Assembly (NCBI RefSeq): GCF_037042905.1
Contig: NC_087254.1
Coordinates: 11,641,103-11,705,102 of the forward strand
Source of the DNA: Lytechinus pictus
Taxonomy: Eukaryota > Echinodermata > Echinoidea > Temnopleuroida > Toxopneustidae
Length of the DNA stretch: 64,000 nucleotides
Reading direction: 5' to 3'
The notes beneath the pieces were generated by a model. The model searched no databases and was not told the DNA's origin. It was given only the letters and a program-made list of their open reading frames with translations. This document shows, one piece after another, positions 35,936 to 47,600 of this stretch; within the stretch, counting starts at the first letter, position 1, and each line of letters begins with the position of its first letter. Position numbers and translations under genes: made by a program.

Positions 35936-36499
35936 TCCATTACAGCTTTTCATTATATTCAATTCAATTTATTGACCATTAAAAAGACATCAAGATATTT
36001 AAAAAAATAACATGATACAAACAAACTAATTCAAAATATAACAGGTTACAAATTACTTAATGGTCAGGACCCCTAAGAAGCAAGACTGCTTATAGCTGGG
36101 GCCCTACAAATACACAAATAACATAACTGGTAAAAAAAAAAAAGGTTATAAATAAACAAACACACACACACTTCCACACATCATCACACAATGCAAAAAC
36201 ACAGGAGATAGAATAGAATAGAAGATAAGACAAGATAAAAAAAAGATGAAATGCTATTACAATTACATTTACAGGGTGGGATTGGAGTTCTTTAAATAAT
36301 TGAACAAAAATGACTTTGATAGTAACTTAAATCGTGAGAGAGTTGTGCTGTTTTTTATATCAGAAATGAGAGAATTCCATTCTTTCACCCCGATATATCT
36401 GATGGAATTACGAATAAAATTAATTTTAGATAAAGGAATGCTTAAGTTGTTTTGATGTCTAGTAGAGTAATTATGAATTTGAGAATTAGTTTGAAACGT

Positions 36500-39479
36500 T
36501 CATGAGAAATTGTCTGGAAGGGTGCCTTTGTGAAATTTAAACATAAAAATCCATGTATTTAAACGAATTAACTCAAATAAAGGTAACACTTTGTGTTTAA
36601 CAAAAAGAGGCGCACTTGGACTCATATAATGAGAATTTGTTAACAAACGAACAGCTTTCTTTTGTAAAATAAGCAATTTAGATACATTTGATTTAAAGGT
36701 GTTACCCCAAATAATATTACCATAGTTAAGATGTGGAAATAATATAGAATAATGAATATTAAGTAATATGCTGAGGGGCAAAAAATCCTTAAGTCTGTAC
36801 AAAACTCCAATACATTTTAGAACTTTGTTACAAACATGATCAATGTGTTTTTTCCATTCCAAGTTTTCTTGGATAGAAACACCTAAAAAGTCAATACAAT
36901 CTTTCCTTTCAATAGCAATGCCATCAATTTTAACATATTCAATATTACTTACAATTTTTTTCTTTTTGGAATGGAAGATAACATACTTTGTTTTTTCAAG
37001 ATTAAGTTATAGTTTATTACATTTGAACCAGTCATTTAAGTTACATAACTCAGAATTAACTGTAGAAATCAATTTAGGTAAATTAGATTGAGAACATAAA
37101 ACAGCAGTGTCGTCTGCTAACAAGGAGAACTTAAATATTTTCGATGAGAAAAGAATATCATTTACATATAAAATAAACAAAAGCGGCCCTAAAACTGAAC
37201 CTTGAGGAATACCGACATCAATATTCATGTGATTGGATTCAACACCATCGATCACCACATACTGTTTACGATTAGATAAATAACTGGCAAACCACTGCAG
37301 TGGAATACCACGAACCCCATAATAATTCATTTTTTTCAAAAGAATGTGGTGATCGATGGTGTCAAAAGCCTTTGATAAATCCATAAATACTCCACATCAA
37401 AAATTACCTCTATTCAATTCTTCTAAGATAAAATCTGTAAAATTTAATAAACTGAGCGATGTGCTAAAATGTTTACGGAAACCAAATTGGTCGTTAATAA
37501 GAATTTTGAATCTATTTAGAAAGTCATACAATCTTTTGTGCATCAGCTTTTCTAGAATTTTACTGAATACAGATAATAAAGCCACAGGCCTATAATTTTC
37601 AACATTATCCACATTATATTTTTTATATATTGGTATTATCTTTGCAAGTTTTATACTGTCTGGCACGGTTCCTCTAATAAATGATTTATTAAACACATCA
37701 CACAAAGGATGAACAAAATTATGAATACATTGTTTCACAATTTCTTGAGATATACCATCTGGTCCACATGCTTTAATAATTTTTAGAGATGATGTTATTT
37801 CTATAATCTCGTTTACAGAGATTGGTTTGACAAAAAAGGAGTTGAATTGTTTTTTTGGTAAAAAATCATTAAATGAATGGGTTGATATAATTGAATTTGA
37901 TATTTTTTTACCTACATTGACGAAAAATGAATTAAAATATAGTGCAATATCAATCTGAGAATCCAATTTCATGTTTCCATGATACATTGTTTTAGGTATA
38001 TTTTTTTGTTTTTTGTTACCCAATATTGAATTTATTTGTCTCCAAGTTTTTTTCAAATCCCCTTGACATTGTCAAACAAATCTCTGTAGTGTTTTCGTTT
38101 AGAAAATCTGATAATATTGGTTAGGTTGTTTTTATACAATAAATATTTTTTCTTATGTTGATCACTTGGTCTCTTTAAGTATGTTTGAAATAATCTATGT
38201 TTACGTTTAACTGATTGCAATATTCCTTTTGTGATCCAAGGCTTTTTATATCTCTGTTTCTTAACTACATGGTTAACCCTCATGGGAAAACATTTATCAT
38301 AGACTTTATAAAACTTTTCAAAAAATATATTATAACAGTCATTTGCATCTTCACATTTGTATCCATCCAACCAATTCACTGAAACTAGTTTTTCTTTAAA
38401 CATATTTATATTTGCATCATTAAACAATCTATTCTTTTTAAAGTTATTATTAAACATGATGAGTATATACAGATTTATGATGCGAAATGCAAAATAAGGG
38501 GAAATGATCAGAGCAGTCACTGTAAAGAATACCAATTTGCTGCTTTCTTTCCTCATTCACAGTATTAGTATAGATATTTTCGATTAAGGAAATTGTGCTA
38601 TGTGTGACCCTTGTTGGTTTTGTTATTAATGGATACATATTATACGAAAACTAGTATCTAGGAAAAAGTTTGTTTTGTTGTGAATACCATAATTGATCAG
38701 ATTTATATTATAATCACCCAATACATATATGTCCTTCTTCTCACATTCTAATGTATCAAACATTGTTTTTATTTTCTCAGTAAAGGGTGTGATATTAGTG
38801 TCAGGACGACGATAAATACATCCAATAACAACTGATTTTTTTGAACAGTTTCAATAAACAAGGTATCAGCATACTCAGTGGATGAAAAAAGATCAGCAAG
38901 AACTGTATATTCTATATTACATTTAACATATAAAGCTACACCTCCACCTGTCTGTGTTGGTCTGCACACTTGCACTAATGAATAACCATCTATATTGAAC
39001 ATATCAAAATGAGTAGAAGGTTTGAACCATGTCTCAGATATTGCTATAAAACTAAACTCATGGTCAATAGATGACAAAAGTATTTGAATCTCATTAAAAT
39101 TCTTAGGCAAGCTTCTGGCATTCAAATGTAACATAGAAATATATGTTTTTGTATACTTATATTGACTGTTGAAAACATCACATAAGGTATATTTACAATT
39201 GTTTTCATATAAAGCATTACAATCTTCATCAGATAAGATATTTTCAACATCAAAGTTTTGAAATGGTAAGTTCATATCAAATTGATTAATTTTTAATTTC
39301 AACAGTTTATCAATGTTTATACCTTTGTCAAGATTGAAAAAAATATACATTGACCAAAGAAATTCACAGTCATCATTATAATGATTGAATGGAAAAATCC
39401 CAGATAAACAATTAGAACACAATGAAGTAATGGAAGAGGAAGAACAGTGCACACACACAGCCATACACACCACACTCAC
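36500..39479 (-). pseudogene. LINE endonuclease-reverse transcriptase, several frames
   Basis: The endonuclease is seen as LHLNARSLPKNFNEI, AISETWF, GGGVALYV and SDHFPLF. The linker has the PWITKGIL motif common to this superfamily. The reverse transcriptase has [54 protein letters not shown] and a catalytic ADD preceded by Leu (LLADD, where most relatives have FADD or YADD). The thumb gives NDWFKCNKL and the C-terminus NYGNIIWGN. Breaks occur at about 38770, 38450-38560, 38055, 37390 and 36860-37010. It is inactive as it stands. Confidence 0.85.
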
Positions 39480-39602
39480 TCTTTATTAAAAAAAAAAAAA
39501 AAAAACAGAATAAATGAAGACTTAATACAAATAAGTAGCATGAAACACACCACAGGCTCAAGGAGCTTTCAAGTTCAATTTATATATATTCAGTTAAACA
39601 GT

Positions 39603-40079
39603 TTACAGTTTGCCAAGTTCATCTTTGCATTTAATCAATTGCTTCATTGGATTCCTATTGCTTGGAGTTGGATGCTTCACTATGAACACACGACCATCCA
39701 TGTTCCATGTAGACTGGACCTTTTCATGTTTCTTCGCTGCCAGTAGAAGTTCATGATTGCGAGCCGTCAGATCTTCATGAATTGTAATCCCACTTCTTTT
39801 CAACTTTCTTCGATTTCCTAGAAGTTTCTGTCTTGCGCGATATGAGGTCATCTTGACTATAATGCCGCGGCTCTTCTTGGGATCTGCAGGTTTTTTTCCG
39901 ACACGATGGCTACGGTCAATGTCACAGGTACTGATGTCAACACCAATTCTCTTAGCTACGTCACAAACTACAATATCAGTGTCTTCATTAGGGCGGTGAG
40001 GAATTCCGAAAATCCGAAGACATGTTCTCCGTGAATATTGTTCAAGATCATTTACTGTAGACTGAAGCTTGTTGATCAT
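39603..40079 (-). CDS. LINE ORF1 protein (RNA-binding, L1-like), partial
   Basis: This 158-residue frame opens with a short coiled-coil end (INKLQSTVNDLEQYSRR). It continues with an RRM-like part, LRIFGIPHRPNEDTD, then DIDRSHRVGKK and GIIVKMTSYRARQKLL, and a C-terminal segment with GITIHEDLT. This order matches the ORF1 proteins of L1/CR1-type elements, which coat the element RNA as trimers and chaperone nucleic acids. The upstream coiled coil is absent or in lost sequence, so the Met is probably internal. The frame itself is intact. Confidence 0.75.
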   Translation of the reverse strand: MINKLQSTVNDLEQYSRRTCLRIFGIPHRPNEDTDIVVCDVAKRIGVDISTCDIDRSHRVGKKPADPKKSRGIIVKMTSYRARQKLLGNRRKLKRSGITIHEDLTARNHELLLAAKKHEKVQSTWNMDGRVFIVKHPTPSNRNPMKQLIKCKDELGKL

Positions 40080-40100
40080 GTTGCTTTTTAATTCAAGCGA

Positions 40101-40773
40101 TTCCTTAAGTAAATTTTATTCTTTAAATTACTTTTTCTTTATGAAAAATGAAAATTTTCTTGCCATATTACTTTCCACCAATAGAGGGCGTACACAAAAA
40201 TATGCCCAAAATTCAAGTTTTTGAGCGCTCTGGTCAATACAAAAATTATTCTAAGTTACTAATGAAAATTGAATTGCAACTGTATGGAAATTAATAATTT
40301 TGGTCACAAAAGTGATATTTTAATGATTTTTAAAGTGTGTGCTCAATACAGTATTGGCATACCATAGTCCCAACTGTAGATTCTCCACAGGCAGGATGGT
40401 TGCAGTGAACAAGTTGTTAGATCTAACATGGGGATGTAGATGATAGTAAAATGTCAGAAATTGTTAAATAAATCCCCAGGCCCAGAAACGACGGTTATTC
40501 CTGTCTAGTACTGGTACTGCCTACTGGTAGTACCAAACTCATGATAGATCTACTCGAGTCAAAGAACAAGGCCAAGAAAGGGGAAGATCGGACACGCCTT
40601 CGGCAATTTTTTGAAACGCTTTAATGCTCATGGGGAAGGGTGCCCGCTAGCGTTGAGTAAGTAAACCATTCCACATCGGCACGCTGCTGTGTATAAAACA
40701 TGTGGAAAATGAGAAGGGGGAGATGGGAGAGGGCCAAGCACAAGGGCAACGCATGTGGATAATTCCAGTTTTT
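40101..40773. other. Intergenic, no gene recognised
   Basis: AT-rich DNA with a palindromic microduplication near 40505 (actggtactgcctactggtagtacc). No coding domain. Confidence 0.4.
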
Positions 40774-41993
40774 GTCTCACCTGCGAAGCAGAGTGAGAAT
40801 ATAGGCGCCGCTTTTCCGACGGCGGCGGCGTCAACACCAAATCTACAACCGAAGGTTTTTGAAATGTCATCATAACTTAGAAAATATATGGACCTAGTTC
40901 ATGAAACTTGGACATAAGGTTAATCAAGTATTACTAAACATCCTGCCTTAGTTTTGAGTCACATGACCAAGGTCAGAGGTCATTTAGGGTCAATGAACTT
41001 TGGCCAAATTGGGGGCATTTGTTGAATTACCATAACTTTAAAATTTTATGGATCTGATTCATGAAACTTGGACATAAGTTTCAAGGTTAAGTTTTTGAAA
41101 TGTTGTCATAACTTCGAAATTATATGGACCTAGTTCATAAAACTTAGACATAAGGGTAATAGTGTATCACTGAAGATCCTGCCTGAGTTTCAGGGCACAT
41201 GATTAAGGTCGAAGGTCACTTAGGGTCAATGAACTTTGGCCACATTGGGGCTATTTGAGGAATTTTCATCATAACTTTAAAAGTTTATGGATCTAGTTCA
41301 TGAAACCTGGACTTAAGAGCAACCATGTATCCCTGAATATCATGTGCAAAGTTTCAGGTCACATGACCAAGGTCAAAGGTCACTTAGGGTCAATGAACTT
41401 TGGCGATGTCGGGGGTATTTGAGGAATTGTCATCATAACTTTGAAATTTTATGGATCTAGTTCGTGAAATTTGGACAGAAGAGCAATCTAGTATCCTTGT
41501 ACATCCTGTGCAAGTTTCAGGTTACATGACCAAGGTCAAAGGTCATTTAGGATCAATAAACTTTGGTAATGTTGGGGGCATTTTTGGAACTGTCATAACT
41601 TTAAAAGTTTATGGATCTAGTTCATGAAACTTGGACATAAGAGCAGCAATGTATCACTGAATACCCTGTGCGCGTTTCGGAACATGGCCAAGATCAAAGG
41701 TCAATGAACGCTGGCCATGTTGGGAGGGAATTGGCATCATAACTGAGAAAGTTTATGGATCTAGCTCATGAAACATCGACATGAGGGTAATTAAGTATGA
41801 ATGATTGTTTTGTGCATGTCTTAGGTCACATGATCATAGTCAAAGGTCATTTTGGGTCAATGGACATGATATTTTATTATCATATTAGTGTTTTCTTCTG
41901 TGAATAATTATTCATTAGCTGTTTTCTTAGTCAGCACTGCTTCTATATCGAATTGTGTAATGCAGGTAAGACTGCCAGAGGCGTTCCACTTGT
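40774..41993 (+). repeat. DR1-bearing fold-end repeat, copy B
   Basis: Begins gtctcacctgcgaagcagag and ends gcaggtaagactgccagagg plus ttccacttgt. About six internal units of 150-180 bp repeat catgaaacttggacataag, gtcacatgaccaaggtca and caatgaactttggcca. Hexamer pairs AGGTCA-N-AGGTCA are perfect at 40970-40982, 41370-41382 and 41533-41545. Orientation is the same as in copies A, C, D and E. Confidence 0.9.
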
Positions 41994-42216
41994 CTGTATT
42001 TTTTTTGATCAATCTGTAGATCTATTGGCTAATGCTTTTGAGCCCTTCTTGACAACTGAGCGGGGGGAGGGTCCTCTTTGGAGCAGCACTGATTGGCATC
42101 TGAATCAAGATCCGTAAAAAAGGGTCCTCAAGGTCAGGGCATTTCCTTATACCACATATCAGTGCCCCCCCCCCCCCATGCGTCACAATAAGAGAGTGCT
42201 TTATCTCATTGCTTAC

Positions 42217-42802
42217 TTAAAGGACAAGTCTATCCCAACAAAAAGTTGATTTGAATAAAAAGAGAAAAATCCAACAAGCATAACACTGAAATTTTCATCA
42301 AAATCGGATGTAAAATAAGAAGTTATGACATTTTAAAGTTTCGCTTGATTTCACAAAAGTTATATGCACATCCTTGCTGGTATGCAAATGAGGAGATTGA
42401 TGACGTCATCCACTCACTATTTCTTTCGTATTTTATTATATGAAATATTCTAATTTTCTCCTCATTGTCAAGTGATACAACGATTGATTCCTCCCTGAAC
42501 ATGTGGAATTAACATTGTTTAATACTATATGGTTCAGTCAAGTTGGTCTTTATTGTCAAATCTATAAAAAATGAAATATTGTATAATTCAAACACTATAA
42601 AACAAAAGAAATAGTGATGGACATCATCGACTGAGTCACCTAGTTGTGCATATCACTGTTTTGTGAAAAATAAGCGAAATTTTAAAATGTCATTACTTTC
42701 TTATTTCACATCCAATTTTGATGAAATTTTCAGCACTATGCTAGTTTAAGTTTTCTCTATTTATTCAAGTCAGCATTTTCCTGGGGTGTACTTGACCTTT
42801 AA
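42217..42802. mobile_element. Fold-back MITE, TTAA flanked
   Basis: The ends ttaaaggacaagtc and gtacttgacctttaa are inverse. Arms share aattttcatcaaaatcggat and its inverse. The left arm holds gatgacgtcatccactcac. A sister copy is at 61259-61866 and a damaged one at 59735-60020. Confidence 0.85.
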
Positions 42803-43904
42803 TTGGTTTACTTTGTTGTTGACAATGTTGAGTCTCTTAGAACTGTAATACTTGTAATTTGAGCCCATCAACATGGGGAAGGGTGCCCTAGACATTAGAA
42901 AAAAATTCTGATAATTAAGTAAATATCAATAATAATAATAATAATTGTAATGCACCAGTATCCATAATGGAAAGATGCTCATGGCTTAGTAAAGAAAAGG
43001 AGAAAATGAATGAAAACCTATAAAGGAGGGGGAAGAATGATATTTACTTAAAAGCTTGCGTGAATAACCAGGTTTTCAGTGAATTTTTTAAAGTGGTAAG
43101 ACAAATATTGCGGATGTCTTTTCAGAGGTTTGTAAGAATGGTCGAGCATGTTGAAATCATTGATCCCTCCATGAAGTATGGAATTGTGGTACAGCAAGTA
43201 ACGATGAACTAGCAGACCTTAGGTTACGAGAGAGACTGTATGGCCCGTATTCTGAAGTCAACAGACCATGGTCTAAGTCTGTGCTAAAATTATGGAAAGC
43301 CAAACATGTCAAAATTGTCCTTACACTGCATGTTTCTTATGCTTACTGTGCTCTTCCTAACTCATGAATGGTGAAGAAAGTTATCTTGTTTATCTTTCCG
43401 AAACAGTTAAGAATGATTTGAGCGAAAAAAATGAGCTGATACATTAATGTTATTGTTAGAGATTTATGCAACTATTGGCTGTCCACAGTTAAACCACAAA
43501 TTTAAACAAGAGTTTAGATTAAACCTGAATTCAGAATACAGGCCTTAGAATTTATCAAGCTACATTTCTATTGTGAGGCAGTTCAGTGTAATGAAAGAAA
43601 AACAAGTGAGGGCAATTCAAAAGCTGTGCGATGTTCAAACTGTAACCACTGCAGAGATACAAGTATAGGGGTTATGGGATTCCTCTTAGGGGACAGAGAG
43701 ACTACGTGGGCAGCATTATGTTGCAATTTCCTGAGTCTATCTAACTGTGATTGTGAAATGTTATATAGTGAAGCATTTCATATGAGGTGTTGAGTGCAAA
43801 TAGGGAAAGTTGTTCATAGTATGTCACAATTATTTCACGAAGTTACCAAATCGAGCTTTGCATCGTAAAGTCATACTGATCTCATTTTAAACGCCCGTCC
43901 TATG
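42803..43904. other. Intergenic, no gene recognised
   Basis: An (aat)n microsatellite is at 42930-42945. No domain-bearing frame was found. A non-coding first exon of the RRM gene could lie here or nearby, but no site is convincing. Confidence 0.4.
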
Positions 43905-44445
43905 GTATCATGCTCGGTGTCCGTCCGTCTGTCTGTCCATCCATTAACTTTTCCTTGTAAACGCGATAACTTCAGTTTGACTTAACCTAGGCTTATATAA
44001 TTTGGTGTGTATAATACTAGCATGGATCCCAGGAAGCCTCTCGATTTTGAGGTCAAAAGGTCAAGGTCACAGTGATATATTTTTATCTTACCCTTCTGCA
44101 GTCCTTGTAAATGCGATAACTTCAGTTTAACTTAATCTAGGCTCAAATAATTTAGTGTGTATGATACTTGCATGGATCCCAGGAAGCCTATTGATTTTGA
44201 GGTCAAAAGGTCAAAGGTCAAGATCACAGTGACATGTTTTCATCTTACCCTTCTGAAGTCCTTGTAAACGTGATAACTTCAGTTTGACTTAATCTAGGCT
44301 CATATAATTTGGTGTGTATGATACTAGCATGGATCCCAGGAAGCCTATTGATTTTGAGGTCAAAAGGTCAAAGGTCGAGGTCACACTGACATATTTTCAT
44401 CTTACCCTGATTATGTGCTCGCCTTAGCGACACTCTTGTTCAAAC
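43905..44445 (+). repeat. Tandem repeat with nuclear-receptor-like half-sites, about 3 units
   Basis: After a gtccgtccgtctgtctgtcc leader, three units of about 125-130 bp repeat gcgataacttcagtttgact, actagcatggatcccaggaa and gattttgaggtcaaaaggtc. The block ends with tcgccttagcgacactcttg. Each unit has two to four clustered AGGTCA words; 44208-44220 is a perfect DR1. It lies just upstream of the first coding exon of the RRM gene. Confidence 0.9.
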
Positions 44446-44655
44446 ATCCATGCAGAACTTTCTTAATCATTGTCTGATTTCTTTTAAATGTATGTTTATT
44501 TTTGTTTAGGGGATACTTCATACTTTATCAATGTTTAATCAAGGTTGGATTGATGGATTCCCCATTAACATTTCAATCAGAATATCTTTTTTTTTTCTTT
44601 CTGTCTCTTTTTTGTCAGCTTTAGATGAAATTAACCTCTGCACTCAAACAGAACT

Positions 44656-47600
44656 ATGAAAAGCCAGTCAGTGAAAGAGAATCAAGACGCAGACATGGAT
44701 CTCTTCGAGGAAGAAATCTTCATGGATTGTGTGTTTGAGGTCCCATCGGAAGAAAGCCCTCCAGCTTCTTCGTTTGCGGTACCACCCATATTTGTTCCTT
44801 CGATCGGACGGGGTGTCAAGAGAGTTCTTACTCCGTCTGATATTCCCCTTCCACAGGCGTACTACGACCAGGTGGGTGTTTCATGTATCTGTTATTATAC
44901 CTTGTGAAGTACCAAATGAGATACATTTAATTTTCAGCATTTCCTTTTCACTGTATTTATGACTGGTTTCTCATTTTGACAATGAAATTGAACAGAACAT
45001 TTACATAAATTGAGCTTTATGGGTCATATTTCAGTTTTAGCTGTCTAGGGGCTAATTTCATTTCATATTTGGCTTCTCACCACTAGCATACCTGAGATGG
45101 GGGGGGGGCAGGGGGAATTAGTTGTCAGAAAATTTTGATGGAAAGTAATAAATGGAAGTGAGTGACCTTTGAACCCTTTTAGTCTCACCTGCATAGCAGA
45201 GTGAGACTAAAGGCGCCGCTTTTCCTACGGCAGCGGTGGCGTCAACATCAAATCTTAACAAAAGGTTAAGTTTTTGAAATGTCATCGTAACTTTAAAGGA
45301 AATGGACCTATTTCATGAAACTTGAACATAATGGTAATCAGGTATTACTGAACATCCCGCCTGAGTTTCAGGTCACATGACCAAGGTCAAAGGTCATAGG
45401 GTCAATGAACTTTGGCCACGTTAGGGGTATTTGTTGAATTACCAAAAGTTTAAAGATCTTCTTCATAAAACTTTGACATATGAGTAATCAAATATCACTG
45501 AACATCCTGTGTGAGTTTAAAGTCACATTAAAGTAAGGTCAAAGGTCATTTAAGGTTAATGAACTTTGGCGATGTTGGGGGTAATTGTTGAATTACCATC
45601 ATAACTTTGGAAGTTTATGGATCTAGTTCATGTAACATAGACATAAAGGTAATAAAGTATGAATTATTGTTTTGCACAAGTCTTAGGTCACATGATCATG
45701 ATCAAAAGTCATTTTGGGTCAATGGACATAGTATTTTATTATCATATAATGTTTTATTTTGTGAAATAGTATTCAGTAGCTGTTTTCAAAGTCAGTACTG
45801 CTTCTATGTAATGCAGGTGAGACTGCCAGTATAGCGTCGTTTGGGGGGTTTTGGGGGGTTTCTTTTGCCGGGGGGGGGGGGGGGGGTGCCCTCCAGGTGT
45901 GGCACTGCTTCTCTTATTTAAGTTGTAAAGTCACTTTGCATTCAGTGTAATGGAACAAATTGAAATAATTACAGTTTTCTTTGGAAGTACATGAAGCTCT
46001 GCTCTAGATGCTTCTTTTAATGAAATAGTTTAATCCATCACTTCTCTTATCTCTCATCTTATAGCTGGAGCAAAAACGCAAAGCCACCCATATAGGACAA
46101 GCGCAACCACAGCCTTCTCATCCTGGTGATGGTGTCCCTATGGCAAAGCCTCCAAGAGGAAAGGAAAAAAGCTCTTTACAACGGGAGCAGGTTGCTCATC
46201 CAAGACCCAGAGGCCGGGGGAGAGGAAGGGTGATAGAAAAGGGTTTCCAGGAAGCCAAGCCCAGTGTCTTGCAGATCAGAGATCTAGGACGTACAGGCTT
46301 ACCCGATGGTAAGCAACCTAGCTTATTTACAGGTTTATTCACCCACATTGTACAATGCCTGCTTAGCTTTTTGCACACAAGCAAATTGGAGGCTGACTGT
46401 GCAACATTCGTACCATTGCACTCGCACACGTGCAGTCCAAAATAAGATTCAATTCTTTTGCACTTAGTAAATAAATGCAAGTGCAACATGGGTAGGGCCT
46501 TCTGGCTAAATGCACACTAATGCTGCAGATATGATGCACTCGTGAGGAATGTTGCGTTTTGTTTTGAATATTTCTTTCCTCATTTTCAAAGATAAACATA
46601 GGGAAAAATTAAGTATTGTTATTTCAATACCTGGTTTACCTGTCCGTATTGAACGATTAAAAACATGAGCTATGGGCGATGCAATTACATGTGCACCCAT
46701 TTTCAAAAGTTTGGGATGTAGGTCATCGAGACTTATGGACTTAGAACAGTCAAAGCTATTAAGCTCTCTTTGAATAAATTCAGTAGATATTCCTTCAAGG
46801 ATAAACTTGGATTGGGCTCGTTTCAGTCCATTCAGAGATTCTTTCCAATATCTTCTTTGTTCATTCTTTCTAAAGCTGATTTACCAACATCACTAAACAT
46901 CGAAATAAACTCACAAGCAATCTTTAATCTATCTGACACAAGTTCACTTTCGATCATTATGTCCGACTTGTTACTTGGACGTTTATTTGGTCGTAAGCCA
47001 TTTAAAATTGTCCATCTTTTCTTCATGTCACTGCCCGCAGTTTGGAGCTGCTCTCTACAATACGCTCTCTTTAACTTTTTATTGAGGATATTGGCTTTGT
47101 TTTTATAATTTTTATATCTGCTATGATAGATGGGATCTCTTGTCTTGTTAAACCTTTTCTTGTTAAAGTCTCTTTCTCTTGCAATTTCAATGTACTGAGT
47201 GTTAATCCTTGGAAGGTGATCCTCTTATTTTAGGTCAAACAGTAATGTAGGAGCTAGACGAAAAGCTTCGGTCTCTGTTATGTTGGTTGTTCCGCTGAAC
47301 TACGTTGGCTCCACTCACCAAATACATAGACCGAAGTTAAACCGTCGTCTGTACAGGGGCTCAATGGCCACCGCTAATTTCTTGTTTTTCTCCTCGATAC
47401 CGCGATATTTTCCACCAAAAGTTCATACATATGCACCTATAGCTGAAAATGTATAAGTAACGACAGTTTCTTACCCTAAATTCCCGCTTTAAAACTGGCA
47501 ATCAGGGGATTAACTCTGGAAGTTGACACTTGCGACTCGGACTAGTGGGCAGCCATCTTGGTAATGAATAATTCATGAAAAAGTGGCCGACGAAAGTCAG

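Larger units (their letters stand above)
35940..40100 (-). mobile_element. Jockey/CR1-superfamily LINE with ORF1, nearly full length, damaged
   Basis: Read on the minus strand: ORF1 (40079-39603), an N-terminal Cys-pair segment and endonuclease (39479-38450), linker (38556-38053), reverse transcriptase (38056-37007) and C-terminal part (36862-36500). A 3' UTR follows, ending in repeated aattga-type sequence near 35950. Several frameshifts and stops break the second ORF. It is the longest LINE in the window. The N-terminal CSNCLSGIFPFN motif resembles CSKCIHSVLPFF in the element at 50513-51580, pointing to related lineages. Confidence 0.88.
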
